Below are positions 53,424 to 62,581 of a stretch of DNA of 64,000 nt, piece after piece. The notes beneath the pieces are model-generated. The model was not told the origin of the DNA and did not search any database. It saw only the letters and a list, made by a program, of their open reading frames with translations. The first letter of the stretch is position 1. Every line of letters starts with the position of its first letter. The DNA comes from Pseudomonas sp. MWU16-30317 (GTDB lineage Bacteria > Pseudomonadota > Gammaproteobacteria > Pseudomonadales > Pseudomonadaceae). The stretch spans positions 62,001 to 126,000 of the forward strand of contig NZ_JAIWJA010000004.1 in assembly GCF_020515695.1 (NCBI RefSeq). Reading direction: 5' to 3'. Both the position numbers and the translations under genes were made by a program.

Positions 53424-54950
53424 ATGAGTCCGCCCCCTGCTCCGCCCGCCCCTGCGCCTTTTACCTGGCGCCTGGCCCTTGGCCTTGTCGGGGTGCTGAT
53501 CGCTGCCCTGACCTCAGGCATCAACGACCGCGTCACCGACATCGCGCTGATCGATCTGCTTGGCCATTTCGGCCTGGGCCATGACCAAGGCACGTGGATC
53601 AGCACCGCCTACGCCGCCGCTGAAGTCTCGGCGATGCTGCTGGCACCATGGTTTGCGGTGACCTTGTCGCTGCGCCGCTTCGCTATCGTCGTCACCTTGC
53701 TGTTCGTCACTTTCGGCATGCTCTGCCCCTTTGCTCCCAACGTCGCCAGCCTGGTGACCTTGCGCGTGCTGCAGGGCCTCGCCGGCGGCGCGCTGCCGCC
53801 GCTGTTGATGACGGTGGCGCTGCGCTTTCTGCCTTGGCATATCAAACTGTACGGTTTGTCGGCCTATGCGCTCACCGCCACCTTCGGCCCCAACCTGGCG
53901 CTGCCCTTGGCCGCACTGTGGACCGAAGGCGCCGACTGGCGCCTGGTGTTCTGGGAGATCGTACCGGCCGGTTTGCTGGGCGCCGCGTTGATCGCCTTCG
54001 GTTTGCCCCAGGACCCGGTCCGCTTTGAACGCTTCAAGCAGTTCGACTGGCGCGGTGCGCTGCTCGGCGCCGGTGGTTTGAGCATGCTGATCGTTGCCCT
54101 GACGCAAGGCGAACGCCTCGATTGGCTGGAGTCACCGCTGATCGCCTGGCTGCTGCTGGGAGCTGCGGCGTGCGTGCCACTGTTTGTGCTGAACGAGTGG
54201 TTCCATCCGCTGCCGATCTTCAAGATCCAGCTGCTGGAACGGCGCAACTTCGCCTACGGCGTACTGACCCTGATGCTGTTTTTGTTCGTGGGCCTGGCCG
54301 GCAGCGCAATTCCGACCGCCTACCTGACGAGCGTGCAGGGCTATCGACCGCTGCAAAGCATGCCGCTGGCACTGAGCATCGGCTTGCCGCAGTTATTGCT
54401 GGCGCCGCTGGTGGCGACGCTGATCAACCGCAACTGGGTCGACGCCCGCTACGTGATCGCCACCGGCCTGGTGCTGCTGACGGTCGCCTGCCTGGGCGGC
54501 GCGCAGTTGACCGATGACTGGAACCGCGACAATTTCTATTGGCTGCAGGCAATTCATGCGGTAGCGCAGCCCATGATCGTGGTGCCCTTGCTGATGCTGG
54601 CCACCGGCGTGATCCATCCGATGGAAGGACCGTTCGCCTCGGCCATGGTCAACAGCATGCGCGGCCTGGCCTCGGTACTGGCCAGCGTCGCCCTGGAAAA
54701 CTTCATCACTGCCCGTGAACATTTTCATTCCAACGTGCTGCTCGACCAACTCGGTAACCGTCACAGCCTGGTCGCACCGTTGCTGGACAGCAACACCGCA
54801 CAACTGGCCGCCCGGGTGCATCGCCAGGCCCTGGTGCTGACCTACGCCGACGCGTATATGGCCGTACTTGTAGTGATCGCCCTCCTGGCATTGGTGTTGT
54901 TGATCCTGCCCAAGCGCGCCCTTCCCCCGCAACCCCCGATTCCCACGTGA
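53424..54950 (+). CDS. DHA2-type MFS efflux transporter (EmrB-like)
   Basis: Starts at 53424 (MSPPPAPPAPAPFTWRLALG); 508 residues and about 14 membrane segments. Segment 1 reads TSGINDRVTDIALIDLLGHF with the early Asp/Arg of the DHA2 group, and LRVLQGLAGGALPPLL corresponds to motif B. It pumps a drug or acid using the proton gradient, together with the adaptor and outer-membrane channel encoded next. Confidence 0.92.
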   Translation: MSPPPAPPAPAPFTWRLALGLVGVLIAALTSGINDRVTDIALIDLLGHFGLGHDQGTWISTAYAAAEVSAMLLAPWFAVTLSLRRFAIVVTLLFVTFGMLCPFAPNVASLVTLRVLQGLAGGALPPLLMTVALRFLPWHIKLYGLSAYALTATFGPNLALPLAALWTEGADWRLVFWEIVPAGLLGAALIAFGLPQDPVRFERFKQFDWRGALLGAGGLSMLIVALTQGERLDWLESPLIAWLLLGAAACVPLFVLNEWFHPLPIFKIQLLERRNFAYGVLTLMLFLFVGLAGSAIPTAYLTSVQGYRPLQSMPLALSIGLPQLLLAPLVATLINRNWVDARYVIATGLVLLTVACLGGAQLTDDWNRDNFYWLQAIHAVAQPMIVVPLLMLATGVIHPMEGPFASAMVNSMRGLASVLASVALENFITAREHFHSNVLLDQLGNRHSLVAPLLDSNTAQLAARVHRQALVLTYADAYMAVLVVIALLALVLLILPKRALPPQPPIPT

Positions 54951-55990
54951 GCCCTCGTCTGATGAAACATAGAACCGCTGTCTCCCTGGTCAGCCTGGCC
55001 GTCGTCCTGTGCGTCGGCTATGGCGCCTTCCACCTGCTGCGCAGCGATGCCCGGCAAAGCACCGACGACGCCTATATCAGCGCCGACTCGGTATTGATTG
55101 CCCCGCGTATCGCCGGCCAGCTGAGCGAAGTGGCCGTCGAAGACAACCAGCGGGTCAAGGCCGGTGATCTGCTCGCACGCCTGGACGACGGCGATTACCT
55201 CGCAGCCCAGGCCGCTGCGGCGGCGACCCTGGCCGGGACCCGCGCCGAGCTCAAAAACCTCGACGCCAGCATTGCCCGTCAGGCCGCAATCATCGATCAG
55301 GCCGCGGCGGCCACCCGCGCCAGCAGCGCCTCGCTCAAATACGCCCAGGCCAACGCCCAGCGTTATCGCAACCTGTCGAGCAGCGGTGCCGGCACCCAGC
55401 AGGAAAGCCAGCGCTCGGATGCCGAACTGCAAGGCGCCGAAGCCGCCCGTGATCGCGACGCTGCGGCGCAGGTAGCAGCGGCGCGCAGCCTGGATGTGCT
55501 CAAGGCCCAGCGCGAAGTGGCCCAGGCCACCGTCGATCACGCTCAGGCCGCGCTGCGCCAGGCTGATCTGAACGTCGGCTACACGCGCATCACCGCGCCG
55601 CAGGACGGCATGATTGGCCAGCGCTCGGCCCGGGCGGGTGCCTACGTGCCGGTCGGCACGCCGCTCATGGCAGTGGTTCCGCTGGACGAGATCTACGTGG
55701 TGGCCAATTTCCGCGAAACCCAGCTGGCCGACATGCGCGCCAATCAAACCGTGAGCATCCATGCCGACAGCCATCCGGATCAGCTCTTCAAGGGCCATCT
55801 GCAAAGCCTGTCGCCTGCCACCGGTTTGAGCTTTTCGGCGATTGCCCCGGACAACGCCACGGGCAACTTCACCAAGATCGCTCAGCGCATTCCGGTGAAA
55901 ATCATCTTCGAACCCGGTCAGCAGCATATGGATGCCCTGCGCGTGGGCATGTCGGTGGTGGTCGATGTCGACACTCGCGAGGGCCAGTGA
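54947..55990 (+). CDS. HlyD/EmrA family membrane fusion protein
   Basis: 347 residues from a GTG at 54947 that overlaps the previous stop; an ATG at 54962 (MKHRTAVSLVSL) is an alternative. One N-terminal membrane helix, DDAYISADSVLIAPRIAGQL and VEDNQRVKAGDLLARLDDGD (lipoyl halves), an Ala-rich coiled-coil hairpin about 85-205, and TRITAPQDGMIGQRSARAGA. It bridges the inner-membrane pump and the outer-membrane channel. Confidence 0.93.
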   Translation: MSPRLMKHRTAVSLVSLAVVLCVGYGAFHLLRSDARQSTDDAYISADSVLIAPRIAGQLSEVAVEDNQRVKAGDLLARLDDGDYLAAQAAAAATLAGTRAELKNLDASIARQAAIIDQAAAATRASSASLKYAQANAQRYRNLSSSGAGTQQESQRSDAELQGAEAARDRDAAAQVAAARSLDVLKAQREVAQATVDHAQAALRQADLNVGYTRITAPQDGMIGQRSARAGAYVPVGTPLMAVVPLDEIYVVANFRETQLADMRANQTVSIHADSHPDQLFKGHLQSLSPATGLSFSAIAPDNATGNFTKIAQRIPVKIIFEPGQQHMDALRVGMSVVVDVDTREGQ

Positions 55991-55991
55991 C

Positions 55992-57395
55992 ATGCGTCGT
56001 CTTGCCCTGTTATTGAGTGTCGCCAGCCTCGCCGCGTGCAGCGTCGGGCCGGATTTCGTCAAGCCGACGCCCGCGCTGCCCAGCCAATGGCAGGCCGACA
56101 AGGCACAGGCCGCACCAGTGGATCGCCAGTGGTGGCAGCTGTTGGGCGATCCGCAGCTGACGGCGCTGATCGAGCGCGCGGCCAAGGCCAACCTCGATAT
56201 TCGCACCGCCAGCAACCGCCTGGATCAGAGCCGCAACAGCCGCCAGATCAGCGCGGCGGCGCAGCTGCCAGGGGTGAGTGGCACGGGTAGCTATCAGCGG
56301 GCTCGCAACAGTGGGGTGGGCCTCAATGACCCGTCCTTCGAGGATGGCAAGGCGCCCTATGAACTGTGGAACAGCACCGTCGATGCCAGTTGGGAAGTCG
56401 ATCTGTGGGGCCATGTGCGCCGCAGCCTGGAAGCCGCCGACGCCGAGATCGCCCTCACCCAGGCCGAGCGCGATGGCGTGGTGCTGAGCATTACCGCGCA
56501 GATGGCCGATGACTATGTGCGCCTGCGCGGGGTTCAAGCGCGCCTGGACGTGGCCCGGCAAAACCTCGAGATCGCCCGCCAGAACCAGACGCTGACCCAG
56601 ACGCGCTTTGAAAACGGTGTGACCACCAACCTGGACACCGCCAACGCAGCGGCTGCGGTCGAAACCATCCAAGCGACGCTGCCGATGCTGGAGGCCGAAC
56701 AAGCGCGCCTGATCAATGCCATGAGCTTCCTGCTGGGGGCCGAGCCCGGCGCCTTGCACGCCCAATTGCAGACCCCCAAGGCGATCCCCCATCCGGCGCC
56801 TGACGTGCCCTTGGGCCTGCCCTTGGAGCTGGCGCAGCGGCGCCCCGATATCCAGCGCGCCGAGGCAGCCCTGCACCGCGCCACAGCGGCCATCGGGGTG
56901 GCCAAGGCGGACTTCTATCCGCGCATCAGCCTGGGCGCCAGCGTCGGCTTTCAGGCGCTGGACGGCAGTGATCTGGGCGGCTGGAATTCCCGTGACTGGT
57001 CCTATGGACCCAGCTTGTATCTGCCGATCTTCCAGGGCGGCCGCCTGACCGGCACCCTGGCCTTGCGCGAGCATCAGCAGCAGGCCGCAGCGATCGATTA
57101 CCAACGGACGGTCCTGGCCGCCTGGCATGAAGTGGACGACGCGCGCACCGACTACGCCGCCGAGCAGCAGCATTATGCGGCGTTGAATCGCGCGGTCGAG
57201 CAAAACCAGCTCGCACTGAGCACCGCTCGCCAGCGCTACAAGGAGGGCGCGATCGACTTTATCAACGTGCTGAATGTGCAACGGGCATTGCTGGAGACGC
57301 AAAGCGCACTGGTGGGCAGTGCGACCCAGGCGGCGCTGGATCGAGTGCAGTTGTACAGGGCGCTGGGTGGGGGCTGGCCGCAAGCGTTGCGCTGA
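55992..57395 (+). CDS. Outer-membrane efflux lipoprotein (NodT/OprM family)
   Basis: 467 residues from the ATG at 55992, one base after the previous stop. A lipobox (LAAC16) and the family start CSVGPDFVKPTPALP. The repeat-like OEP domains contain LDLWGHVRRSLEAADAE-like and the RRPDIQRAEAALHRATAAIG segment typical of RND/MFS outer channels. It completes a three-part pump. Confidence 0.93.
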   Translation: MRRLALLLSVASLAACSVGPDFVKPTPALPSQWQADKAQAAPVDRQWWQLLGDPQLTALIERAAKANLDIRTASNRLDQSRNSRQISAAAQLPGVSGTGSYQRARNSGVGLNDPSFEDGKAPYELWNSTVDASWEVDLWGHVRRSLEAADAEIALTQAERDGVVLSITAQMADDYVRLRGVQARLDVARQNLEIARQNQTLTQTRFENGVTTNLDTANAAAAVETIQATLPMLEAEQARLINAMSFLLGAEPGALHAQLQTPKAIPHPAPDVPLGLPLELAQRRPDIQRAEAALHRATAAIGVAKADFYPRISLGASVGFQALDGSDLGGWNSRDWSYGPSLYLPIFQGGRLTGTLALREHQQQAAAIDYQRTVLAAWHEVDDARTDYAAEQQHYAALNRAVEQNQLALSTARQRYKEGAIDFINVLNVQRALLETQSALVGSATQAALDRVQLYRALGGGWPQALR

Positions 57396-57423
57396 GGCTG
57401 ACGGCCTCTGCGCCACCACCCTC

Positions 57424-58440
57424 TCAGCTCTCGCGCACCATCAACTCGAACCCCAGGTCCTGCACCTGGGGCTCGCCGGGCTTGTGATCCAGCAGGTCCA
57501 GCAGCTTCTGCGCCGCGTGCCGGCCGATGGCGGCCCGCGGCGTACGGATCGAGGTCAGCCGTGGCACCACGTGGGCCGAGGCCGGCAAATCGTTGAAACC
57601 GATCATCGCCACCTGCTGCGGCACCGCAACGCCCTGACGCGAGGCTTCATAGATCGCCCCGTGTGCCAGGTCATCGTTGCAAAAGAACAGCCCATCGACC
57701 TGCGGGTGCTCGCGCAGCACCCTGGCGAACATCTCGCCGCCCAAGCCAATGGACGATGGCAACGGTGACATGAACTCCAGTGCCGGGTCATAACAGCCGG
57801 CATCGCGCAACGTCTGCCGGAAGCCCTCGGCGCGTTGCATCACGCGGGGATCCAGTTGCGCCGCGACGTAGCCGATATGCCGGCGCCCGCGCTCCAACAG
57901 ATAGCTGGCGGCCACTTGCCCGGCCTGTTGCTGGGAAAACCCCACGCACGGCGCGTCGCTCTGGGCCTGCAACTCCATCATGTGCACACACGGCACCCCG
58001 CTGGCCGCCAGCATGCGCCGCGACGCCTCGGTGCGATCGAAGCCGGTCAGCAGAAAACCGCGAGGCTGATACGCCAGGTAGTTGCGGATGAGGTTTTCCT
58101 CGGCGCCGACATCGTAGTGGAAATTGCCGATCAGCACTTCCAGGCCACGGCCATGCATGACCTGGTGAATGGCTTCGAGGGTATCGATGAACAGCTGGTT
58201 GGACAGCGACGGGATGAGCACCACGATCGATTGGCTCTGGGCGCTGGCCAGCGCGCGCGCCGCCGTGTTGGCCACGTAACCCAGGCTGGCCGCGGCCTGC
58301 TGGACCTTGGCCACCAGCTCGGGCGCGACTGTAGGCACGCCACGCAAGGCGCGCGAAGCGGTGATGGGCGAAACGCCAGAGAGCTTGGCCACCTCGCTGA
58401 GCGTAGGACGACCGGTGGTACGGGTGCCGATTCGGGTCAT
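57424..58440 (-). CDS. gntR: LacI family regulator of gluconate genes (GntR)
   Basis: Starts at 58440 (MTRIGTRTTGRPTLSEVAKL); 338 residues. Helix-turn-helix RPTLSEVAKLSGVSPITASR with the hinge NTAARALASAQSQSI, then a periplasmic-binding-like domain (IVVLIPSLSNQLFIDTLEAI in part; FFCNDDLAHGAI). Divergent from gntK. In pseudomonads GntR is a repressor released by gluconate or 6-phosphogluconate. A site matching the reported P. aeruginosa GntR consensus lies in its own promoter. Confidence 0.92.
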   Translation of the reverse strand: MTRIGTRTTGRPTLSEVAKLSGVSPITASRALRGVPTVAPELVAKVQQAAASLGYVANTAARALASAQSQSIVVLIPSLSNQLFIDTLEAIHQVMHGRGLEVLIGNFHYDVGAEENLIRNYLAYQPRGFLLTGFDRTEASRRMLAASGVPCVHMMELQAQSDAPCVGFSQQQAGQVAASYLLERGRRHIGYVAAQLDPRVMQRAEGFRQTLRDAGCYDPALEFMSPLPSSIGLGGEMFARVLREHPQVDGLFFCNDDLAHGAIYEASRQGVAVPQQVAMIGFNDLPASAHVVPRLTSIRTPRAAIGRHAAQKLLDLLDHKPGEPQVQDLGFELMVRES

Positions 58441-58480
58441 GATTTTTGTTTTTTTCGACTTGCAAGGACGGGGAACGGGC

Positions 58481-58498
58481 ACTAAGGTAGCGCTGTCT
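58481..58498. promoter_or_regulatory. GntR operator in the gntR/gntK divergent gap
   Basis: ACTAAGGTAGCGCT fits AC-N-AAG-N-TAGCGCT, the consensus I recall for P. aeruginosa GntR. The 13 bases GGTAGCGCTGTCT (58486-58498) recur in reverse before gntT. Confidence 0.7.
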
Positions 58499-58657
58499 CA
58501 GCGTAGTGGCAATATTGCTTTGTAACGCGCTGCTACGCTGCGCGGATAATCGAATATAACAACGTTGCACAAACTACATTAATAAAATCAAGGGCATGGC
58601 GAATCTCGACACCTTTTGCGGTGATCGACGACGGCAATGACCCCCCTGGAGGTACCG

Positions 58658-59197
58658 ATGGTTTCCCCTCTTTCCGCGATCGTGGTCATGGGCGTGTCAG
58701 GTTGCGGTAAAAGCAGCGTCGGCGCCGAAATTGCCAAAGTCAGCGGCGGTCACCTGATCGAAGGTGACAGCTTCCACCCTGCTGCCAATATCGAAAAAAT
58801 GAGTGCTGGCCACCCGCTGGATGACACCGACCGTGCCGGTTGGCTCACCAAGCTGGGCGAAGAGCTCGCGCGCTGCGTCAAAGCCGGTGATCGCCCCATC
58901 CTGACCTGCTCGGCATTGAAGAAGTCCTACCGCAAGACACTGCGCGAAGCGGTGCCCAACCTGGGTTTCGTGTTCCTCGAGCTGACGCGCACCGATGCCG
59001 CCTACCGTGTGTCGCACCGCCCAGGCCATTTCATGCCCGCCAGCCTGATCGACAGCCAGTTCGCCACGCTCGAGTCACCGACCGGTGAACCCTTGACGCT
59101 GACCGTCGACGCGTCAGTGCCTATCCCCGAGATCGCCGTGCAGGTCGACCACTGGATCGACGACCTCGGTGCACCGACCCTGACCCGTACGGCTTGA
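58658..59197 (+). CDS. gntK: Gluconokinase
   Basis: GGAGG at 58648-58652 lies 5 bases before the ATG at 58658, which decides the start over the ATG at 58637; 179 residues. P-loop GVSGCGKSSVG (about 12-22), EGDSFHPAANIEKMSAGHPL (in part), and CSALKKSYRKTLR are diagnostic of GntK. It phosphorylates gluconate to 6-phosphogluconate for the Entner-Doudoroff route. Confidence 0.95.
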   Translation: MVSPLSAIVVMGVSGCGKSSVGAEIAKVSGGHLIEGDSFHPAANIEKMSAGHPLDDTDRAGWLTKLGEELARCVKAGDRPILTCSALKKSYRKTLREAVPNLGFVFLELTRTDAAYRVSHRPGHFMPASLIDSQFATLESPTGEPLTLTVDASVPIPEIAVQVDHWIDDLGAPTLTRTA

Positions 59198-59220
59198 AAC
59201 GCGCATGTGTGGGGTTGCAA

Positions 59221-59233
59221 AGACAGCGCTACC
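59221..59233. promoter_or_regulatory. Second GntR-type site, before gntT
   Basis: AGACAGCGCTACC is the exact reverse complement of the core of the site at 58486-58498, placed 53 bases before the permease ATG. Confidence 0.65.
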
Positions 59234-59285
59234 CCACATTGATCGGCCTTGAAAAAAACCACAAACAAGATGAGGCATTGAGTCC

Positions 59286-60638
59286 ATGTTTGGATTAGCG
59301 AACGACACGTACCTGCTGCTGGATGCACTGGTCACCATTATTGGCCTGATCCTGCTGATCACCTGGGCCAAGGTTCACCCTTTCGTGGCCTTGACCATCG
59401 CCGCCGGCTTTTTGGGCCTGACCTCCGGCATGCCGGTGGCCAAGGTGATGAAATCCTTCCAGGACGGCTTCGGCGGCGTACTGGGCTTTGTCGGTATCGT
59501 GCTGGCGCTGGGCACCATGCTCGGCAAGTTGATGGCCGACTCGGGCGGCGCCGACCAGATCGCGCAAACCCTGATCCGCAAGTTCGGCAAGCAGAACATC
59601 CATTGGGCAATGATGTTCTCGGCGTTCCTGGTGGGTATCCCGCTGTTCTTCGAAATCGGCTTCGTGCTGCTGATCCCGCTGGTGTTCATCGTCGCGCGGC
59701 GCTCAGGCGTATCGCTGGTGAAAATCGGCATTCCGCTGCTCGCCGGCCTTTCCGTAGTCCACGGCCTGGTGCCGCCGCACCCGGGGCCGCTGCTGGCCAT
59801 CGGGGTGTTCGGTGCCGACATCGGCAAGACCATCCTCTACGGCCTGATCGTCGCCCTGCCGACTGCCATCGTCGCCGGCCCGATCTACGGTAACTGGATT
59901 TCCAAGCGCATTCCGGGCAACCCGTCCACCGAACTGATGGACCAGATCGCCAAGGAATCGACCCACGAAAACCTGCCAAGCTTCAGCATCACTCTGATCA
60001 CCATTCTGTTGCCGGTGTTCCTGATGCTGCTCAAGACCTTCGCCGATATCATCCTGCCGGCCGATCATATCTTCCGGCAGTGGATGGACTTTCTCGGTCA
60101 CCCGATCACCGCGCTGTTGGCGGCGTTGCTGTTGGCCTTCTACACCTTTGGTTCGGCGCGCGGGTTCAGCCGTCAGGCGATCATGAAGATGCTCGACCAG
60201 AGCCTGGCGCCTACCGCAGCCATCGTGCTGATCGTGGGTGCGGGTGGCGGCTTCAAGCAGATGCTGGTGGACACCGGGGTCGGTAACATCATCGGCCACA
60301 TGGCGGTGCAGGCCGAGATTTCGCCGATCCTGCTGGCGTGGCTGGTGGCTGCGGTGATTCGCGTGGCCACCGGTTCGGCGACCGTAGCGACCATCACGGG
60401 CGCCGGTATCGTCGCCCCGGTGGTTGGTTTGATCCCGGGCGTCAACCGCGAACTGCTGGTACTGGCGACCGGCGCCGGCTCGGTGATCCTCTCCCACGTC
60501 AACGATGCGGGTTTCTGGCTGGTCAAGCAGTACTTCAACATGACCGTGGCCGAAACGTTCAAGACCTGGAGCATGATGGAGACCATCCTCTCGGTGGTGG
60601 GCATCATCCTGATCATGCTGTTGTCGCTGGTGGTCTGA
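59286..60638 (+). CDS. gntT: Gluconate:proton symporter (GntP family)
   Basis: 450 residues, about 12-14 membrane segments of the GntP family: FGGVLGFVGIVLALGTMLGK (in part), LVPPHPGPLLA, GAGGGFKQMLVDTGVG and the C-terminal SHVNDAGFWLVKQYFNMTV (in part). It imports gluconate with protons and forms the uptake half of the gntK-gntT operon. Confidence 0.95.
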   Translation: MFGLANDTYLLLDALVTIIGLILLITWAKVHPFVALTIAAGFLGLTSGMPVAKVMKSFQDGFGGVLGFVGIVLALGTMLGKLMADSGGADQIAQTLIRKFGKQNIHWAMMFSAFLVGIPLFFEIGFVLLIPLVFIVARRSGVSLVKIGIPLLAGLSVVHGLVPPHPGPLLAIGVFGADIGKTILYGLIVALPTAIVAGPIYGNWISKRIPGNPSTELMDQIAKESTHENLPSFSITLITILLPVFLMLLKTFADIILPADHIFRQWMDFLGHPITALLAALLLAFYTFGSARGFSRQAIMKMLDQSLAPTAAIVLIVGAGGGFKQMLVDTGVGNIIGHMAVQAEISPILLAWLVAAVIRVATGSATVATITGAGIVAPVVGLIPGVNRELLVLATGAGSVILSHVNDAGFWLVKQYFNMTVAETFKTWSMMETILSVVGIILIMLLSLVV

Positions 60639-60666
60639 TACACCACATCCCCTGTCGGAGGGGGTT

Positions 60667-60712
60667 CTGCCTGCGAGACCGTTAAAGGCTTTGCAGGCAG
60701 AGCCGCTCTCAC
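60667..60712. terminator. Hairpin between gntT and ilvA (convergent)
   Basis: tctgcctgc and gcaggcaga form 9-base arms around gagaccgttaaaggcttt; no strong T-tract, so it is a weak or factor-aided terminator. Confidence 0.5.
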
Positions 60713-60717
60713 AGGCA

Positions 60718-62322
60718 TCAGCTGAGAAACATCCGATACGCCGGGTTATCGCTCTCATCCCAATAGCGATAACCCAGTTGGCTCAGCGCCTGCAGCAATT
60801 GCCCCCGCGCCCCGGGCGCCACCTGTAACGCCACCAACACCCGCGCATCCGCCGAACCATGATTGCGATAGTGGAACAGGCTGATATTCCAGCGCTCGCC
60901 CAATGCCTGCAAGAACGTCAGCAAAGCCCCCGGCCGCTCGGCGAATTCGAAGCGCAGCAAACACTCCTCACCGTTGTGCAGGGCGTGGCCACCCACCGTA
61001 TGGCGCAGGTGCGCCTTGGCCAGCTCGTCGTCGGTCATGTCCAGCACCGCAAAGCCCTGCTGGCCGAGGCTCTTGAGCAACTGCGCGCGGGGATCGTGCT
61101 GGGGGTGGGTCTGCACGCCGACGAACAGATGCGCGGCGCGATCACTGTGATAACGGTAATTGAACTCGGTGATCTGGCGTTTGCCCAACGCTTGGCAGAA
61201 GCGCTGGAAGCTGCCGGGGCGCTCGGGGATGGTCACGGCGATGATCGCCTCGCGCTGTTCGCCCACTTCGGCCCGTTCGGCCACATGCCGCAGGCGATCG
61301 AAATTGACGTTGGCGCCGGAATCGATAGCCACCAGCGTCCGGCCGGTTACCCCGTAACGCGCCACATAACGCTTGATGCCGGCCACACCCAGCGCGCCTG
61401 ACGGCTCGGTGATCGAGCGGGTATCGTCATAGATGTCCTTGATGGCCGCGCACAGTTCATCGCTGCTGACCGTGATCACTTCATCCACCAGATGCCGACA
61501 CAGCGCGAACGGGTGCTCGCCGATCTGCGCCACTGCCACGCCATCGGCAAAGCTGCCGACCTGAGGCAACACCACCCGCTCCCCTGCCGCCATCGCCATC
61601 TGCAGGCAATTGGAATCATGGGGCTCGACCCCGATCACTTTGACCTCCGGACGCAGATACTTGACGTACGCGGCGATGCCCGCGATCAAGCCGCCGCCAC
61701 CCACCGGCACGAAGATCGCGTCCAGCGCGCCAGGCTGCTGGCGCAGGATCTCCATGGCCACGGTGCCCTGGCCGGCAATCACGTCGGCGTCATCGAAGGG
61801 CGCGACAAAGGTGTAGCCCTGTTCCGCCAGTTTGAGCGCGTGGGCCAACGCCTGAGGGAAGGCATCGCCTTCGAGCACCACTTGGCCACCGCGTGAACGC
61901 ACGCCTTCGATCTTGAGCGATGGCGTGGTGGTGGGCATGACGATGATCGCCTCGATACCTAGCTCCCGTGCCGCGAGCGCCACGCCCTGGGCATGGTTAC
62001 CGGCCGACGCAGTGACCACACCCTGCGCGCACTGCTCGGCGGTCAGTTGCGCCAACTTGTTGTAGGCGCCGCGAATCTTGAAGGAAAACGTGGGCTGCAG
62101 GTCTTCGCGCTTGAGCAGCACCTGATTGCCCAGACGTTCAGACAGCGCCGGGGCGGCGTGCAGCGGCGTTTGCACGGCAACGTCATAGACGGGCGCGGCG
62201 AGGGTTTTTTTCACGTATTCGGCAAGCAGCGGTGCCAGCGCCGCGGCCGGCACCAGCGCCGGGCGAAAAAGCGGCTGGGATGGCGTCTGGGTGGCGTCTG
62301 TGCGGGTGGCGAGGGTGGGCAT
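60718..62322 (-). CDS. ilvA: Biosynthetic threonine dehydratase (threonine deaminase)
   Basis: Starts at 62322 (MPTLATRTDATQTP) after CGGAGA; 534 residues. A PLP domain with the cofactor Lys in FSFKIRGAYNKL (about 90), SAGNHAQGVALAA and GGGGLIAG, followed by two ACT-like regulatory domains (about 355-430 ERPGSFQRFCQALG and 450-530 ERPGALLTFLQALG). It makes 2-oxobutanoate from threonine, the first step to isoleucine, with feedback inhibition by isoleucine. The N-terminus is about 20 residues longer than in E. coli. A leader peptide and terminator precede it. Confidence 0.95.
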   Translation of the reverse strand: MPTLATRTDATQTPSQPLFRPALVPAAALAPLLAEYVKKTLAAPVYDVAVQTPLHAAPALSERLGNQVLLKREDLQPTFSFKIRGAYNKLAQLTAEQCAQGVVTASAGNHAQGVALAARELGIEAIIVMPTTTPSLKIEGVRSRGGQVVLEGDAFPQALAHALKLAEQGYTFVAPFDDADVIAGQGTVAMEILRQQPGALDAIFVPVGGGGLIAGIAAYVKYLRPEVKVIGVEPHDSNCLQMAMAAGERVVLPQVGSFADGVAVAQIGEHPFALCRHLVDEVITVSSDELCAAIKDIYDDTRSITEPSGALGVAGIKRYVARYGVTGRTLVAIDSGANVNFDRLRHVAERAEVGEQREAIIAVTIPERPGSFQRFCQALGKRQITEFNYRYHSDRAAHLFVGVQTHPQHDPRAQLLKSLGQQGFAVLDMTDDELAKAHLRHTVGGHALHNGEECLLRFEFAERPGALLTFLQALGERWNISLFHYRNHGSADARVLVALQVAPGARGQLLQALSQLGYRYWDESDNPAYRMFLS

Positions 62323-62356
62323 GCAGGTCTCCGGGTTTCGGTACGCCCAGAGACAG

Positions 62357-62383
62357 AGAAAAAACCCGCCTCTTGGGCGGGTT
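62357..62383 (-). terminator. ilvA: Rho-independent terminator in the ilvA leader (attenuator)
   Basis: On the minus strand AACCCGCC-caaga-GGCGGGTT is followed by a run of T. It lies between the leader peptide stop (62399) and the ilvA start (62322), where an attenuator terminator is expected. Confidence 0.85.
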
Positions 62384-62398
62384 GGGTGCAGATGAGCG

Positions 62399-62467
62399 CT
62401 AGCCCGCCAAGTGAGGAATGGCGGTAATAATAATGCTGGCGGCAAACATCGGCGTGTTCAGGTTCAT
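62399..62467 (-). CDS. ilvA leader peptide, isoleucine-rich
   Basis: A 22-residue frame on the minus strand, starting MNLNTPMFAA and continuing Ser-Ile-Ile-Ile-Thr-Ala-Ile, then Pro-His-Leu-Ala-Gly and TAG. Four Ile codons (ATT) with three in a row, plus two Thr, in a peptide just before a terminator and ilvA, are the marks of ribosome-dependent attenuation by charged tRNA-Ile. A CCTGCC precedes the ATG; the ribosome site is weak (AGTTTCCCTGCC on that strand). Confidence 0.8.
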   Translation of the reverse strand: MNLNTPMFAASIIITAIPHLAG

Positions 62468-62581
62468 GGCAGGGAAACTAACCCGCCGTATGGGCAGTCG
62501 TCAACCACTCGTCGCCTCAATGGCACCTGCGACGCGCGGCGGCAGCCCAACTGCAAGAGACCCTAATAACGGAGATCGACC

